A DNA stretch of 9,651 nt from Synergistaceae bacterium (GCA_030539135.1 JAUNSQ010000050.1:1-9651); one strand, 5' to 3'. Shown: positions 1 through 7,157, counted from the stretch's first letter. The notes: a model not told the origin generated them from the letters alone. A program made the numbers and translations.

Positions 1-773
1 AGCACGACGTTGGGTACATGTCGCAGAAGTTCAGCCTCTACCCGGATCTGACCGTCATGGAAAACCTCAACTTTTATTCGGGGCTTTACGGACTCACCGG
101 AGCGGAGAAGAGCAAACGTATAGACCAGATGCTGGCGTTGGCCGGACTGGTCGGCCGCGAGAACGAACTCACGGGCGTCCTGTCGGGCGGATGGCGTCAA
201 AGGCTTGCGCTGGGGTGCTCTATACTCCACAAACCGAAGATGCTCTTCCTTGACGAGCCGACCAGCGGCGTCGACCCAAAGGCGCGGAGGCTGTTCTGGG
301 ATATAATATACGACTTGGCAGCGGACGGCACGACAATAATGGTCACGACGCACTTCATGGACGAAGCGGAGCACTGCGACAAGGTCGCGTTTATATACTT
401 TGGTGCCTTGATAGCCGACGACGCGCCGCTTAACCTCAAGAAATGCATCCCTGGCAAACTGTACGAGATAGCGTCGCAGGATGGGATGCGCCTGTTGGCA
501 CGGATACAGGGCGGTGAGATAGGCCCTGTTATAGATTCGTACTTCCACGGAGAAAAGCTGCACGTGATAGTAGCCAACGACAGGGACATAACGTCGGAGC
601 CGATATTCAAAGACGCGCGGCTTACGCAGATGGTTCCTTCAATGGAAGACGTATTCGCGTATCTTGTCAAATCCGAATCTGGAAAAGCCATGGAGGGCGG
701 CCGCATATCCGGTTCCGGACAGGCGACGATAAAAATGGACAATACATCGGGGACAAGCCCCGCGAAAGAGTGA
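1..773 (+). CDS. ABC exporter ATP-binding protein, 5'-truncated
   Basis: ATPase subunit of an ABC-2 type exporter; it would hydrolyse ATP on the cytoplasmic face to drive the permease encoded next. The reading frame is already open at position 3 (HDVGY before the first ATG at 18), so that ATG is internal and the true start and Walker A lie upstream of the window. Visible in order: the Q-loop (YMSQKFSLYPDLTV), the signature LSGGWRQR, Walker B MLFLDEP followed by the D-loop SGVDP, and the H-loop TTHFMDEAEHCD. About 100 C-terminal residues after the H-loop form the accessory tail common in YbhF/CcmA-like ATPases. The stop (771-773) is 6 nt before the permease ATG, so the two are surely co-transcribed. 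The sequence does not reveal the substrate; drug, lipid or polymer export are all possible. Confidence 0.95.
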   Translation, partial: HDVGYMSQKFSLYPDLTVMENLNFYSGLYGLTGAEKSKRIDQMLALAGLVGRENELTGVLSGGWRQRLALGCSILHKPKMLFLDEPTSGVDPKARRLFWDIIYDLAADGTTIMVTTHFMDEAEHCDKVAFIYFGALIADDAPLNLKKCIPGKLYEIASQDGMRLLARIQGGEIGPVIDSYFHGEKLHVIVANDRDITSEPIFKDARLTQMVPSMEDVFAYLVKSESGKAMEGGRISGSGQATIKMDNTSGTSPAKE

Positions 774-779
774 TGCCGC

Positions 780-1916
780 ATGATAAAAGCTGATAGACTC
801 CGCGCCCTTGTGGTAAAAGAATTCATACAGGTCTGGCGCGACAAGATAACGCTTGCCATACTGATATTCATGCCTGTGGCTCAGCTGCTCATATTCGGCT
901 TCGCCATCAACATGGATATCAAACACGTCACGACGGCGATATTCGACCAGTCGCGCAGCCAAGAGAGCCGCGAGATGATAAGCGGCTTTACTGCCAGCAA
1001 ATACTTTGATATCGTCCTCTACGCAAAGAACACGCAGGAAGTCAACAACGCGATAGAAAAAGGCAGGGCCAAAGTAGGCCTGATATTCCCCGCAAACTAC
1101 GCTAAAGAACTCAGGAGTGGGCGTCAGGCGCAGGTGCAGGTCATCATCGACGCCACCGACAACCTGTCGGCGTCCTCGGCTATCGCGGCCGCGCAGACGC
1201 TTGGCATCCTCAAGTCTCAGGAGGTGACGACGGCGAAATTCAGGCAGCTTGGCTTCTCAGTCCCGCCACAGGCGATAGACATGCGCATACGTTTGTGGTA
1301 CAACCCGGACTTCACGACGTCATGGTACATAGTGCCGGGCATCATGGGGCTGCTGCTCACGCTCACGCTCATCACGATGATGGCCATGGCCATCGTCCGA
1401 GAGAGCGAACAGGGCACGCTGGAGCAGCTGCTCGTCACGCCGATGCACGCTTGGGAGCTCCTGCTCAGCAAGATTGTCCCATATATCGTGATCGGCTATA
1501 TCCAAGTCATAATTTCTATCGCGATAGGCATGTGGGTCTTCAAAATGCCCTTCCTCGGCAGCATGTCGCTGTTCTTCTTCCTGACGTTCTTCTATGTCGT
1601 CGCGAACCTTTCGTTTGGGATAATGATATCGACCTTCGCGCAGAACCAGATGCAGGCGCTACAGCTCTCAATATTCATCATACTGCCCAGCGTCCTGCTC
1701 TCGGGTTTTGTCTTCCCGCTGGAGGCGATGCCCAGGGGGTTTAGGTACCTCGGCGAATGCTTCCCGATAACATATTTCATAAGGCTGTCGCGCCAGATAA
1801 TACTCAAAGGCGGCGGAATGGAATACGTATGGAAGGACGCGCTGGCGCTCTGCGTGTATATCGCGCTTATGTTCTCCAGCAGCATTGAGATGTTCAAGAA
1901 GAGGTTCGTGCCATAG
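780..1916 (+). CDS. ABC-2 type transporter permease
   Basis: Inner-membrane permease of 378 aa, the usual length for the YbhS/YbhR/YhhJ group. The architecture is typical: a cytoplasmic amphipathic start, TM1 at about residues 23-45, a large extracytoplasmic domain (about 46-180), then five further hydrophobic segments from about 183 to 366. The conserved ABC-2 motif REsEqGTLEQLLVTP follows TM2 (about 207-221). The start ATG at 780 is 6 nt after the ATPase stop. A TolC-family channel follows 54 nt downstream, suggesting a tripartite efflux system. The HlyD-like adaptor and any second permease would have to lie upstream of the window or elsewhere. The family is certain; the substrate is unknown. 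Confidence 0.95.
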   Translation: MIKADRLRALVVKEFIQVWRDKITLAILIFMPVAQLLIFGFAINMDIKHVTTAIFDQSRSQESREMISGFTASKYFDIVLYAKNTQEVNNAIEKGRAKVGLIFPANYAKELRSGRQAQVQVIIDATDNLSASSAIAAAQTLGILKSQEVTTAKFRQLGFSVPPQAIDMRIRLWYNPDFTTSWYIVPGIMGLLLTLTLITMMAMAIVRESEQGTLEQLLVTPMHAWELLLSKIVPYIVIGYIQVIISIAIGMWVFKMPFLGSMSLFFFLTFFYVVANLSFGIMISTFAQNQMQALQLSIFIILPSVLLSGFVFPLEAMPRGFRYLGECFPITYFIRLSRQIILKGGGMEYVWKDALALCVYIALMFSSSIEMFKKRFVP

Positions 1917-1970
1917 ACCTAGGCGCATCGATTCGCGCTATAAAACGATTATATTTTGGAGGTATGCCCT

Positions 1971-3302
1971 ATGGAATATAAAAATTTGAAAATAATACTG
2001 ACGGCCGTGACCATGCTCATGCTCTCGTCATCAGCCGTATACGCGTTCGTTGCGAACGCGCCCGCTGTCGCCAATATCGACCCGGCGCTAAACGCGCTCG
2101 TCGAGCAGGCCAAACAGAACAATCCGCTGATAAGCGCCGCGCAGCAGCGTGTCAAAAAGGCTGAGGCCGAACTCTCAGAGGCGAAGGCGAATATGGGCCC
2201 GAAGGCGGGAGTAGCGGCGGGAGCGCTTTGGCAGAAAGACGCGGTATCCGTGACGCTCCCAATGGTCGGTTCCATTCCGCTGATATCTAAGAACGTCTAT
2301 GGCACGGCGGTAGGGTTCATACAGACCATCTATGCCGGAGGCTCTCTCTACGCCATGCAGCAGGCATCGGAGCTTGCTCTTGACGCGGCGAAAGCCGAGG
2401 GGAGCAGGGTAGAGCAGAGCGTCGTCAACGCGGTGCGCACGGCGTATTTCAACAGACGCCGCGCCGAGGAGAAGGAGAAGGTCGCGCTTGAGGCCGTAAC
2501 ATTGACGAAGGACCACCTCGGCCGCGCTGAGAAACTCTTTAAATCAGGCGTCATCGCTAAAAGCGACGTGCTGCGCACGAAGGTCGCCGTCGCTCAGTCC
2601 GAGATGGACCACATAAAGGCCGCGAACGCCGTGCAGATCACGCTGTCAGCGCTGGAACGCGCCGTCGGAGCTCCCATAGACCCGGCGAAACTTGAGAACG
2701 ACAAGGTAAGGCGCGTCGTAAAGACACTGCGCAACATAAGGCCGCAGCATGATTATATCGCGGAGGCATACGAAAACCGCGCGGAGCTCAAGATGTACGA
2801 CCTTCTGAGCCGTCAGGCGGGAAAGGTTGCGCGGGCCGCGCAGGGACAGCAACTTCCGCAGATAGTTGGAGTTGGCATGTACACCAACGTGGACGACACA
2901 TTCTTCCCAAGCGGGAAAGAAGAGTGGCGTCTCGGTTTGGCCGCGTACTGGACGATATTCGACAGCGGACGCATCTCTGCGAAGACCAGACAGGCGAAGG
3001 CTCAGGCCAGCGAACTGCTCTATAAATTAGACGATATGAAAAATGTCATAAAGATGGAAGTTACACAAGCTGAGCTTAATCTGCGCTCTGCCGAGGCTCG
3101 CCTTATCGTCGCCGAACGTCGGGAGACCGAGGCAAAAGAGGACTACCGCATCTCGGTAAAGAGATATGAGGCCGGAGTCGGCACAAACCTAGATATGCTC
3201 GACGCGCGCCTCGCGCTCACATCGAGCCGCACGGAACTTGTCGACGCGCTGTACGATATCGATATTGCGTGGTCGGATCTTGTATTTGCCGTAGGGCACT
3301 AA
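1971..3302 (+). CDS. TolC-family outer membrane efflux protein
   Basis: Outer-membrane/periplasmic channel component, 443 aa, near the normal TolC-family length. A signal peptide is plain: basic MEYKNLK, a hydrophobic stretch to about residue 22 and a likely cleavage after VYA (about 25). The rest is rich in Ala, Glu, Lys and long amphipathic helices, with two OEP-type halves (for example AQQRVKKAEAELSEAKA in the first and AELNLRSAEARLIVAERR in the second), as expected for the periplasmic coiled-coil tunnel. A TTG at 1956 is in frame, but it lies inside the ribosome-binding sequence TTGGAGGT (1956-1963). The ATG at 1971 is 7 nt after that sequence and directly begins the signal peptide, so it is chosen. 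It probably works with the ABC ATPase and permease immediately upstream. Confidence 0.95.
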   Translation: MEYKNLKIILTAVTMLMLSSSAVYAFVANAPAVANIDPALNALVEQAKQNNPLISAAQQRVKKAEAELSEAKANMGPKAGVAAGALWQKDAVSVTLPMVGSIPLISKNVYGTAVGFIQTIYAGGSLYAMQQASELALDAAKAEGSRVEQSVVNAVRTAYFNRRRAEEKEKVALEAVTLTKDHLGRAEKLFKSGVIAKSDVLRTKVAVAQSEMDHIKAANAVQITLSALERAVGAPIDPAKLENDKVRRVVKTLRNIRPQHDYIAEAYENRAELKMYDLLSRQAGKVARAAQGQQLPQIVGVGMYTNVDDTFFPSGKEEWRLGLAAYWTIFDSGRISAKTRQAKAQASELLYKLDDMKNVIKMEVTQAELNLRSAEARLIVAERRETEAKEDYRISVKRYEAGVGTNLDMLDARLALTSSRTELVDALYDIDIAWSDLVFAVGH

Positions 3303-3305
3303 AAT

Positions 3306-3435
3306 AAATCGGCAGGAATACGCGCCGTATGCTTCGCAACATTTGAGAGAGCCGCTTCAACGTACCATGAGTACGCTTTCAGCGACTCTCTCTGTATGTT
3401 GCATCGTATCCAGCACGTATTCCTGCCGATTTTTT
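3306..3435. terminator. Long imperfect hairpin between convergent genes, probable terminator
   Basis: The sequence folds into a stem of about 60 bp. The outer 17 bp are perfect (3306-3322 with 3416-3432). Further paired blocks include GCAACAT (3336-3342 with 3396-3402) and GAGAGAG (3345-3351), and the inner CGTAC/GTACG closes a 5-nt loop (3366-3370). On the plus strand it ends in a run of six T (3430-3435), so it can terminate the ABC-tolC unit. It also stands in the path of minus-strand rnhA transcripts. It is much longer than an ordinary intrinsic terminator, so it may be a dispersed repeat or MITE-like element used as one. Confidence 0.75.
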
Positions 3436-3540
3436 GTTTAAGCACACTAAAAGTCTGTTTGAAGATTATTCAACGGTGTACCTTTTGCTGTGATTTAAAA
3501 TCTAAAGTTAGCGTGACCGTCTGTCAATCTTTTATGTACA

Positions 3541-3936
3541 TCATTTCCCAATAGAGTCAAGCGCTTCGTTAGACAGTTCGTCAGCCCTTGCGTTCTGCTC
3601 GCGCGGGACCCATTCGAGCGTTACGTCCATGCCTTCCATTAGTCGCCATGCCTCTTCCGCGAGCTTACGGAGGTGCGGCAGTTTGATCTTCCACTGCTTT
3701 GATACCTGCGAGACGACCAGCTTGCTGTCGCCGTATATCTTCAGCTGTTTCGCGCCTTTTTCACGGGCGGCTGTGAGCAGCAGGATGAGCGCGCCGTATT
3801 CGGCCTCGTTGTTGGTCTTTGTGCCGAGGAAACGCGCCGTCTCCCATATCACGCTGCCGCTGTCGTCAATAAGATATGCCCCCGCCCCCGCGTTGCCGGG
3901 GTTGCCGCGCGAAGCGCCGTCGAAATGTCCTTCCAT
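3541..3936 (-). CDS. rnhA: Ribonuclease HI family protein, short form
   Basis: A 131-aa RNase H-fold nuclease expected to cut the RNA strand of RNA/DNA hybrids in the cytoplasm. All four acidic active-site positions are visible: D6 (FDGASRGNPG), E46 (TNNEAEY), D70 (YGDSKLV) and D119 (NARADELSN). Compared with the 155-aa E. coli enzyme it lacks the Trp/Lys-rich basic protrusion and the His-containing loop (KGHAGH-type), having WVPREQNARAD instead. This resembles the short archaeal/Gram-positive-like RNase HI class. The ATG is preceded by GAGGG on the minus strand at normal spacing. It diverges from the ybaK-type gene and converges on tolC across a long hairpin. The fold is certain; in vivo substrate preference is not. 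Confidence 0.92.
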   Translation of the reverse strand: MEGHFDGASRGNPGNAGAGAYLIDDSGSVIWETARFLGTKTNNEAEYGALILLLTAAREKGAKQLKIYGDSKLVVSQVSKQWKIKLPHLRKLAEEAWRLMEGMDVTLEWVPREQNARADELSNEALDSIGK

Positions 3937-3956
3937 AGATATCCCTCGCTTGTCGG

Positions 3957-3998
3957 ATGATACTCAAATCAGTTAGTATTATACTGTATCATACAGTA
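3957..3998 (+). promoter_or_regulatory. Putative ybaK promoter with palindrome over the -10 region
   Basis: ATGATA (3957-3962), a 17-nt spacer and TATACT (3980-3985) make a plausible sigma70 promoter about 28 nt before the ybaK-type ATG. A perfect 7-bp inverted repeat, TACTGTA-TCA-TACAGTA (3982-3998), overlaps the -10 and the expected start of transcription. On the minus strand TATAAT (3983 to 3978) could serve as the -10 of rnhA, although no good -35 is seen for it. A repressor bound here could control both divergent genes. This is inference from sequence alone. Confidence 0.45.
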
Positions 3999-4012
3999 AA
4001 TGAGGTGGTCGC

Positions 4013-4495
4013 ATGGCATCGACGAAGAAGACGAACGCGGTAAGGATAATGGAAGGGGCAAATGTCCCGTTTGAGCTTATTGAGTACGATATAGACGAAG
4101 AAGCTCTCTCCGCGGAGGACGCCGCTGCGAAGACGAATATCCCCGAGGAACAGACTTTCAAGACCCTCTGCGCGCGCGGCGATAAGACGGGGGTACTGAT
4201 GGTGTGCGTGCCGGCTGGGCGCGAGTTGGATTTCAAGAAACTTGCGTCGCTGAGCGGCAATAAAAGCGTCGAACTTGTACATCTTAAAGAGGTCAACGGG
4301 CTTACTGGCTATATCCGAGGGGGCTGTTCACCGCTCGGCACGAAGAAAAAATATCCCGTCTATATCGACGAGACCGCGATACTGTTCGATTTCATAACGG
4401 TCAACGCAGGCCATCGCGGATTGCTGTTCAAGCTAAACCCTGAGGATCTGATAAAGGTAACGGAAGCTAAGTACGGGGATGTGTTGAGGCCGTAG
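4013..4495 (+). CDS. ybaK: YbaK-type Cys-tRNA(Pro) deacylase
   Basis: A 160-aa, full-length YbaK/EbsC-family editing protein. Members hydrolyse Cys-tRNA(Pro) made by mistake by prolyl-tRNA synthetase, acting in the cytoplasm. Visible hallmarks are the conserved Lys in EEQTFKTL (K50) and the glycine loop RGGCSPLG (about 102-109), with VCVPAGRELDFKKLA between them and the ending NPEDLIKVTEAKYGDV, all in family order. The ATG at 4013 follows GAGGTGG (4002-4008) at a short but workable spacing. It is apparently a single-gene unit, divergent from rnhA. Specificity within the family (YbaK, ProX or the ProRS INS domain) cannot be settled by eye, but the length and the GGxSPxG loop favour YbaK. Confidence 0.93.
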   Translation: MASTKKTNAVRIMEGANVPFELIEYDIDEEALSAEDAAAKTNIPEEQTFKTLCARGDKTGVLMVCVPAGRELDFKKLASLSGNKSVELVHLKEVNGLTGYIRGGCSPLGTKKKYPVYIDETAILFDFITVNAGHRGLLFKLNPEDLIKVTEAKYGDVLRP

Positions 4496-4535
4496 TAAGT
4501 TGATCGGAAAGTTATTCTTGATATTTCTTGTTTCA

Positions 4536-4623
4536 CCGCAGTTGGTCTCTTTCCTGTCTGCCCGCAGTGGGTCTATGCGGGCTGGAGTGTCTTTGATCTT
4601 AGTACCTTAACAGTACCTTGAAC
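4536..4623. repeat. Two short direct repeats and a hairpin in the ybaK-ccdA spacer
   Basis: The convergent spacer 4496-4681 holds no gene. It contains a 15-bp imperfect direct repeat (4536-4550 CCGCAGTTGGTCTCT; 4562-4576 CCGCAGTGGGTCTAT), a tandem 11/12-bp repeat (AGTACCTTAAC 4601-4611; AGTACCTTGAAC 4612-4623) and a perfect 7-bp hairpin GCCCGCA/TGCGGGC (4560-4566 with 4576-4582, loop 9 nt). The hairpin may help terminate ybaK or ccdA transcripts but lacks a good T-run on either side. Confidence 0.55.
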
Positions 4624-4681
4624 TGCATTTGGCTGTTGAGGCTGGACATGTAAGAATAGAAATATACAACGCGTGGGTTAA

Positions 4682-5350
4682 TTAGAACAACCCTGCCCAA
4701 TAGCCGAAGACGTCGAACAGAAGCATTGCTCCCATAAGCAGCAGCACGGCGCCGGATATCATTTTGATTTGCTTGCCGTGCCTCTTGAGCCACTGGAATA
4801 CCCCTTTGATGTTCGTGAAGAAAATTGCCGCTAAAATGTATGGTATGCCTAGTCCCATTGAGAAGACGAAGAGGTAAAACACACCGCGGGCAACGGTACT
4901 TGTGTTCCCCGCGAGCATAAGCGCTGACCCGAGGAACGGCCCGAGGCACGGAGTCCAGCCGAGCGAGAACGCGGCCCCGAACATTACCGCGCCGATAAAT
5001 CCGCCCTGTTTGTCCTTCATGTCGAATTTCTTTTCCACATCTAGAAATCCAATTTTGAATACGCCGAGGAAGTGCAGTCCGAAAAGCATAATTACAGCTC
5101 CGCTGACGCGCTGTAGCAATAGTCTGTGGGCGTTGAGCAATGAGCCTATCGCTGTTGCCGAGGCTCCGAGAGCCATGAATATTATAGTAAATCCGCAGAC
5201 GAAGCCTACGGTGTTTATTACGCTAGCTCTGCGTCCGTTCTCCGTCTCAGCCGCCAGATACATAAGGTATATTGGCAGCATTGGAAGCATGCAAGGCGAT
5301 ATAAAAGCCAAAAGTCCTTCCAAAAAGAGGAGGGGCAGGCTTGCCTCCAT
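4682..5350 (-). CDS. ccdA: CcdA/DsbD-type transmembrane thiol-disulfide electron carrier
   Basis: A 222-aa polytopic inner-membrane protein of the cytochrome c biogenesis (CcdA/DsbD-beta) family. It carries electrons from cytoplasmic thioredoxin to extracytoplasmic thiol proteins. The two conserved cysteines sit in their usual settings: AFISPCMLPMLP (C20) near the end of TM1, and GWTPCLGP (C135) in TM4. About six hydrophobic segments are seen (about 6-31, 46-70, 80-98, 117-148, 155-178, 196-217). Its ATG lies one base after the tlpA-type stop, so translation is probably coupled; the ribosome site GAGG falls inside the end of the upstream gene. The obvious partner is the exported thioredoxin just upstream. 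No cytochrome c maturation genes are in view, so general thiol reduction is equally possible. Confidence 0.93.
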   Translation of the reverse strand: MEASLPLLFLEGLLAFISPCMLPMLPIYLMYLAAETENGRRASVINTVGFVCGFTIIFMALGASATAIGSLLNAHRLLLQRVSGAVIMLFGLHFLGVFKIGFLDVEKKFDMKDKQGGFIGAVMFGAAFSLGWTPCLGPFLGSALMLAGNTSTVARGVFYLFVFSMGLGIPYILAAIFFTNIKGVFQWLKRHGKQIKMISGAVLLLMGAMLLFDVFGYWAGLF

Positions 5351-5351
5351 A

Positions 5352-5861
5352 TTATTTTGCCTCGCTTACCATCTTCATGACGGTCTCCATCGTCGTTCCG
5401 CCTACGAGCTGGCCGCTCACCATGCCGTTCGCGTCGATGATGAAAGTCGAGGGCAGATAACGGACGTCGAACGCCTCGGCAGCCTTGCCCTCCGTGTCAA
5501 GCAGGACATGCATCCCGTATTTGTTCTTGGAGATAAAGCTTTTGACTTTCTTTTTTGTCTCCCGCGCCCCGTCTGTCATGTTCACTGCGAGCAGCACGGC
5601 GTCTTTTGATTTCTTGAACGCCTTGTCTATCTCGTTGAACTCAGGCATCTCGCCCCTGCAGGGAGGGCACCATGTGGCCCAGAAGTTGAGCACTACGACC
5701 TTACCCTTGAAGTCGGCCAGCGAAACATTTTTGCCGCTGAGGTCTGAGAGTGTAAAATTCGCCGTCTTTGCGCCGTTTTCGAGAGCGTAAGCGGAGGCTG
5801 TGAATATGCACATCAATGTTAGAGATAGAAACAGTATTGATAAAACCATAAATCTTTTCAT
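5352..5861 (-). CDS. Exported TlpA/ResA-like thioredoxin-family protein
   Basis: Extracytoplasmic thiol-disulfide oxidoreductase of 169 aa from the chosen ATG. It begins with a signal peptide or anchor (MKRFMVLSILFLSLTLMCIF, likely processing near residue 26 after AYA). A TlpA/ResA-type domain follows: NFTLSDLSGKNVSLADFKGK, the active-site FWATWCPPC (C65, C68), an acidic residue just after it (GEMPEF), and the cis-proline in YLPSTFIID (P137). A GTG at 5873 would add four residues, but GGGGTG (5876 to 5871) lies 9 nt before the ATG at 5861, which begins the signal peptide cleanly. It is first in a two-gene unit with ccdA, which would re-reduce it. WCPPC suggests a reducing role, for example apocytochrome or peroxide-linked proteins; the target is unknown. 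Confidence 0.93.
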   Translation of the reverse strand: MKRFMVLSILFLSLTLMCIFTASAYALENGAKTANFTLSDLSGKNVSLADFKGKVVVLNFWATWCPPCRGEMPEFNEIDKAFKKSKDAVLLAVNMTDGARETKKKVKSFISKNKYGMHVLLDTEGKAAEAFDVRYLPSTFIIDANGMVSGQLVGGTTMETVMKMVSEAK

Positions 5862-6063
5862 GACTCGCGACACCCCATATATTTGTTATGTTGTTATGTG
5901 TAATTTATAATCCTTATTACCAAGGAAATTTTATAAAGAAGGGAGTCGCGAGGCCTGAGTTATACGGCCTATTTTGGGCTAAGTAAGTCGGTATCTGTTG
6001 ATATTTATGTAAATTTACGTATGCAAAGCGTATCGTGAAATGGCGATGCCGATCGTTGGGATG

Positions 6064-7002
6064 CTACAGCCCCAGCGTGATGGATGCCGTGATTATCATT
6101 CCGACGCCGACCCATTGTACGGAGGTGAGCCTGTCTTTTAAGACGAAGTGTCCGAAAAGCGCGGCCATGAACGGGCTGGTCGAAGTGACGGCAGTGACGA
6201 CTGCAACGGGCATTGTAGTCAAACATATCGTGTTGAGCACCGAACCGAGCCATAAACCGATTATCGGCGCGGCGAGGAAATATATGTATGTCTGTTTATG
6301 GAGCTGTTTAAATGGAACGATGTGAGCTGGGAACGTCCTAGCGGTGACGAGGCGGCTGCCCCATGCGAGTATGGCAAATATGACCGCGCGGTAGAACGTC
6401 AGCTCCACGGCGCTGATGCCGCTGTCAATGATAGCCAGCTTCATGAATGGCGCGCTCAGCGCCCACGCGATCGCGGCTCCAATGGCGATTGCAAATCCCT
6501 TTATCAGCCGTTTTGCGCTAAGTTTCTCTTTCTCAGTGGCGGAGGGCTGCGCTGCGACGTCCTTATGCGCTCCGAAATGAAGCAGCAGCAGTCCAACAGC
6601 GACCATGACAATGTTTATCAGCAGCCGCAGCGATAACTCCTCATCAAGTATCATCCAAGATGTGAAGGCCGTGAGAACGGGATACGAGTTTGAGATAGGG
6701 ATGCCCATGCTGATGCCTATCTCTTTTATGCCCGTGAAATACAGGACGTCGCCTACAATGTATGTGAGAAAGACGTTAATCAAGAGCCACAACAGCGCCC
6801 TGTACGACGCGAGCGGGGCGATATGCCCCTGAGAATAGATTAGAGCCGCGATAGTCGATACGATTAGGAAAGAGACAGCACGGAGAGGATTTACTTCATT
6901 CGCCGTGCATTTGGAAATGGCGAGGCCGCGCGAGATCATGATAGGCGACGCTGCCCACAACGTAGCTATGACGAAACATAAAAGCAAACCCCACAACGGC
7001 AT
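6064..7002 (-). CDS. EamA/DMT-family transporter
   Basis: A 312-aa inner-membrane protein of the drug/metabolite transporter superfamily with two EamA halves and about ten TM helices. The first half is about residues 2-135, including TAFTSWMILDEELSLRLLINIVMVAVGLLLL. A short charged cytoplasmic linker follows (AHKDVAAQPSATEKEKLSAKRL), then the second half ends SPFMAALFGHFVLKDRLTSVQWVGVGMIITASI. These repeated E-(E/L)-L ... G hairpins are typical of EamA. A GTG at 7017 is in frame, but the GGGGG it precedes is a good ribosome site for the ATG at 7002 (spacing about 7 nt), so the ATG is preferred. Substrates of this family include amino acids, nucleosides and other metabolites and cannot be read from sequence. 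It is upstream of tlpA-ccdA on the same strand, but a 200-nt gap separates them. Confidence 0.9.
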   Translation of the reverse strand: MPLWGLLLCFVIATLWAASPIMISRGLAISKCTANEVNPLRAVSFLIVSTIAALIYSQGHIAPLASYRALLWLLINVFLTYIVGDVLYFTGIKEIGISMGIPISNSYPVLTAFTSWMILDEELSLRLLINIVMVAVGLLLLHFGAHKDVAAQPSATEKEKLSAKRLIKGFAIAIGAAIAWALSAPFMKLAIIDSGISAVELTFYRAVIFAILAWGSRLVTARTFPAHIVPFKQLHKQTYIYFLAAPIIGLWLGSVLNTICLTTMPVAVVTAVTSTSPFMAALFGHFVLKDRLTSVQWVGVGMIITASITLGL

Positions 7003-7090
7003 AAAAATTTCCCCCACGAAATAGTATGGACAATGCGTCTATTCTACTACCTTGCCGGATCAAAAGCGAAGTAAAATACGTATCCTTTTT

Positions 7091-7137
7091 GTCCAACTCA
7101 GTTGACTGGCGCTCTTCTGCGTAATACAATGTACTAC
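7091..7137 (+). promoter_or_regulatory. Toxin-antitoxin promoter with two candidate operators
   Basis: TTGACT (7102-7107), exactly 17 nt, then TACAAT (7125-7130) form a strong sigma70-type promoter starting about 20 nt before the ribosome site of the antitoxin gene. The -35 lies in an inverted repeat, GTC(C)AAC-TCA-GTTGAC (7091-7106). The -10 lies in GTAATAC-AAT-GTACTAC (7121-7137), six of seven positions symmetric. The two centres are about 30 bp, or three helical turns, apart. This fits autoregulation by a ribbon-helix-helix antitoxin bound as side-by-side dimers, which is how such operons are usually controlled; binding here is inferred. Confidence 0.65.
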
Positions 7138-7157
7138 ACAGAATGAGGTGATAATAA

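Noticed and set aside
197..871. 224-aa minus-strand ORF opposite the ABC genes
   Set aside because: Lies antisense across the well-supported ATPase and permease genes, has no family motifs and a low-complexity Ser/Ile/Arg make-up; a shadow of codon bias.
1295..1744. His/Ala-rich 149-aa ORF in another frame of the permease
   Set aside because: The His-rich segment is an out-of-frame reading of conserved TM codons; no ribosome site.
3306..3435. Insertion sequence or complete MITE with target-site duplication
   Set aside because: No transposase and no clear duplicated flanking bases; the mobile origin is left only as a possibility.
3982..3998. Calling the palindrome an SOS/LexA box
   Set aside because: Half-sites match, but LexA boxes of the E. 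coli type need CTGT-N8-ACAG; here the gap is 5, so it is kept only as an unidentified operator candidate.
4902..5609. 235-aa plus-strand ORF opposite ccdA and tlpA
   Set aside because: Spans two recognisable minus-strand genes with conserved cysteine motifs; no domain in its own product.
5911..5969. Small inverted repeats (TCCTT/AAGGA and AGGCC/GGCCT) in the gap between the EamA gene and tlpA
   Set aside because: Stems of only 5 bp with no T-run and no well-placed promoter hexamers around them; could occur by chance, so not called as a terminator or operator.
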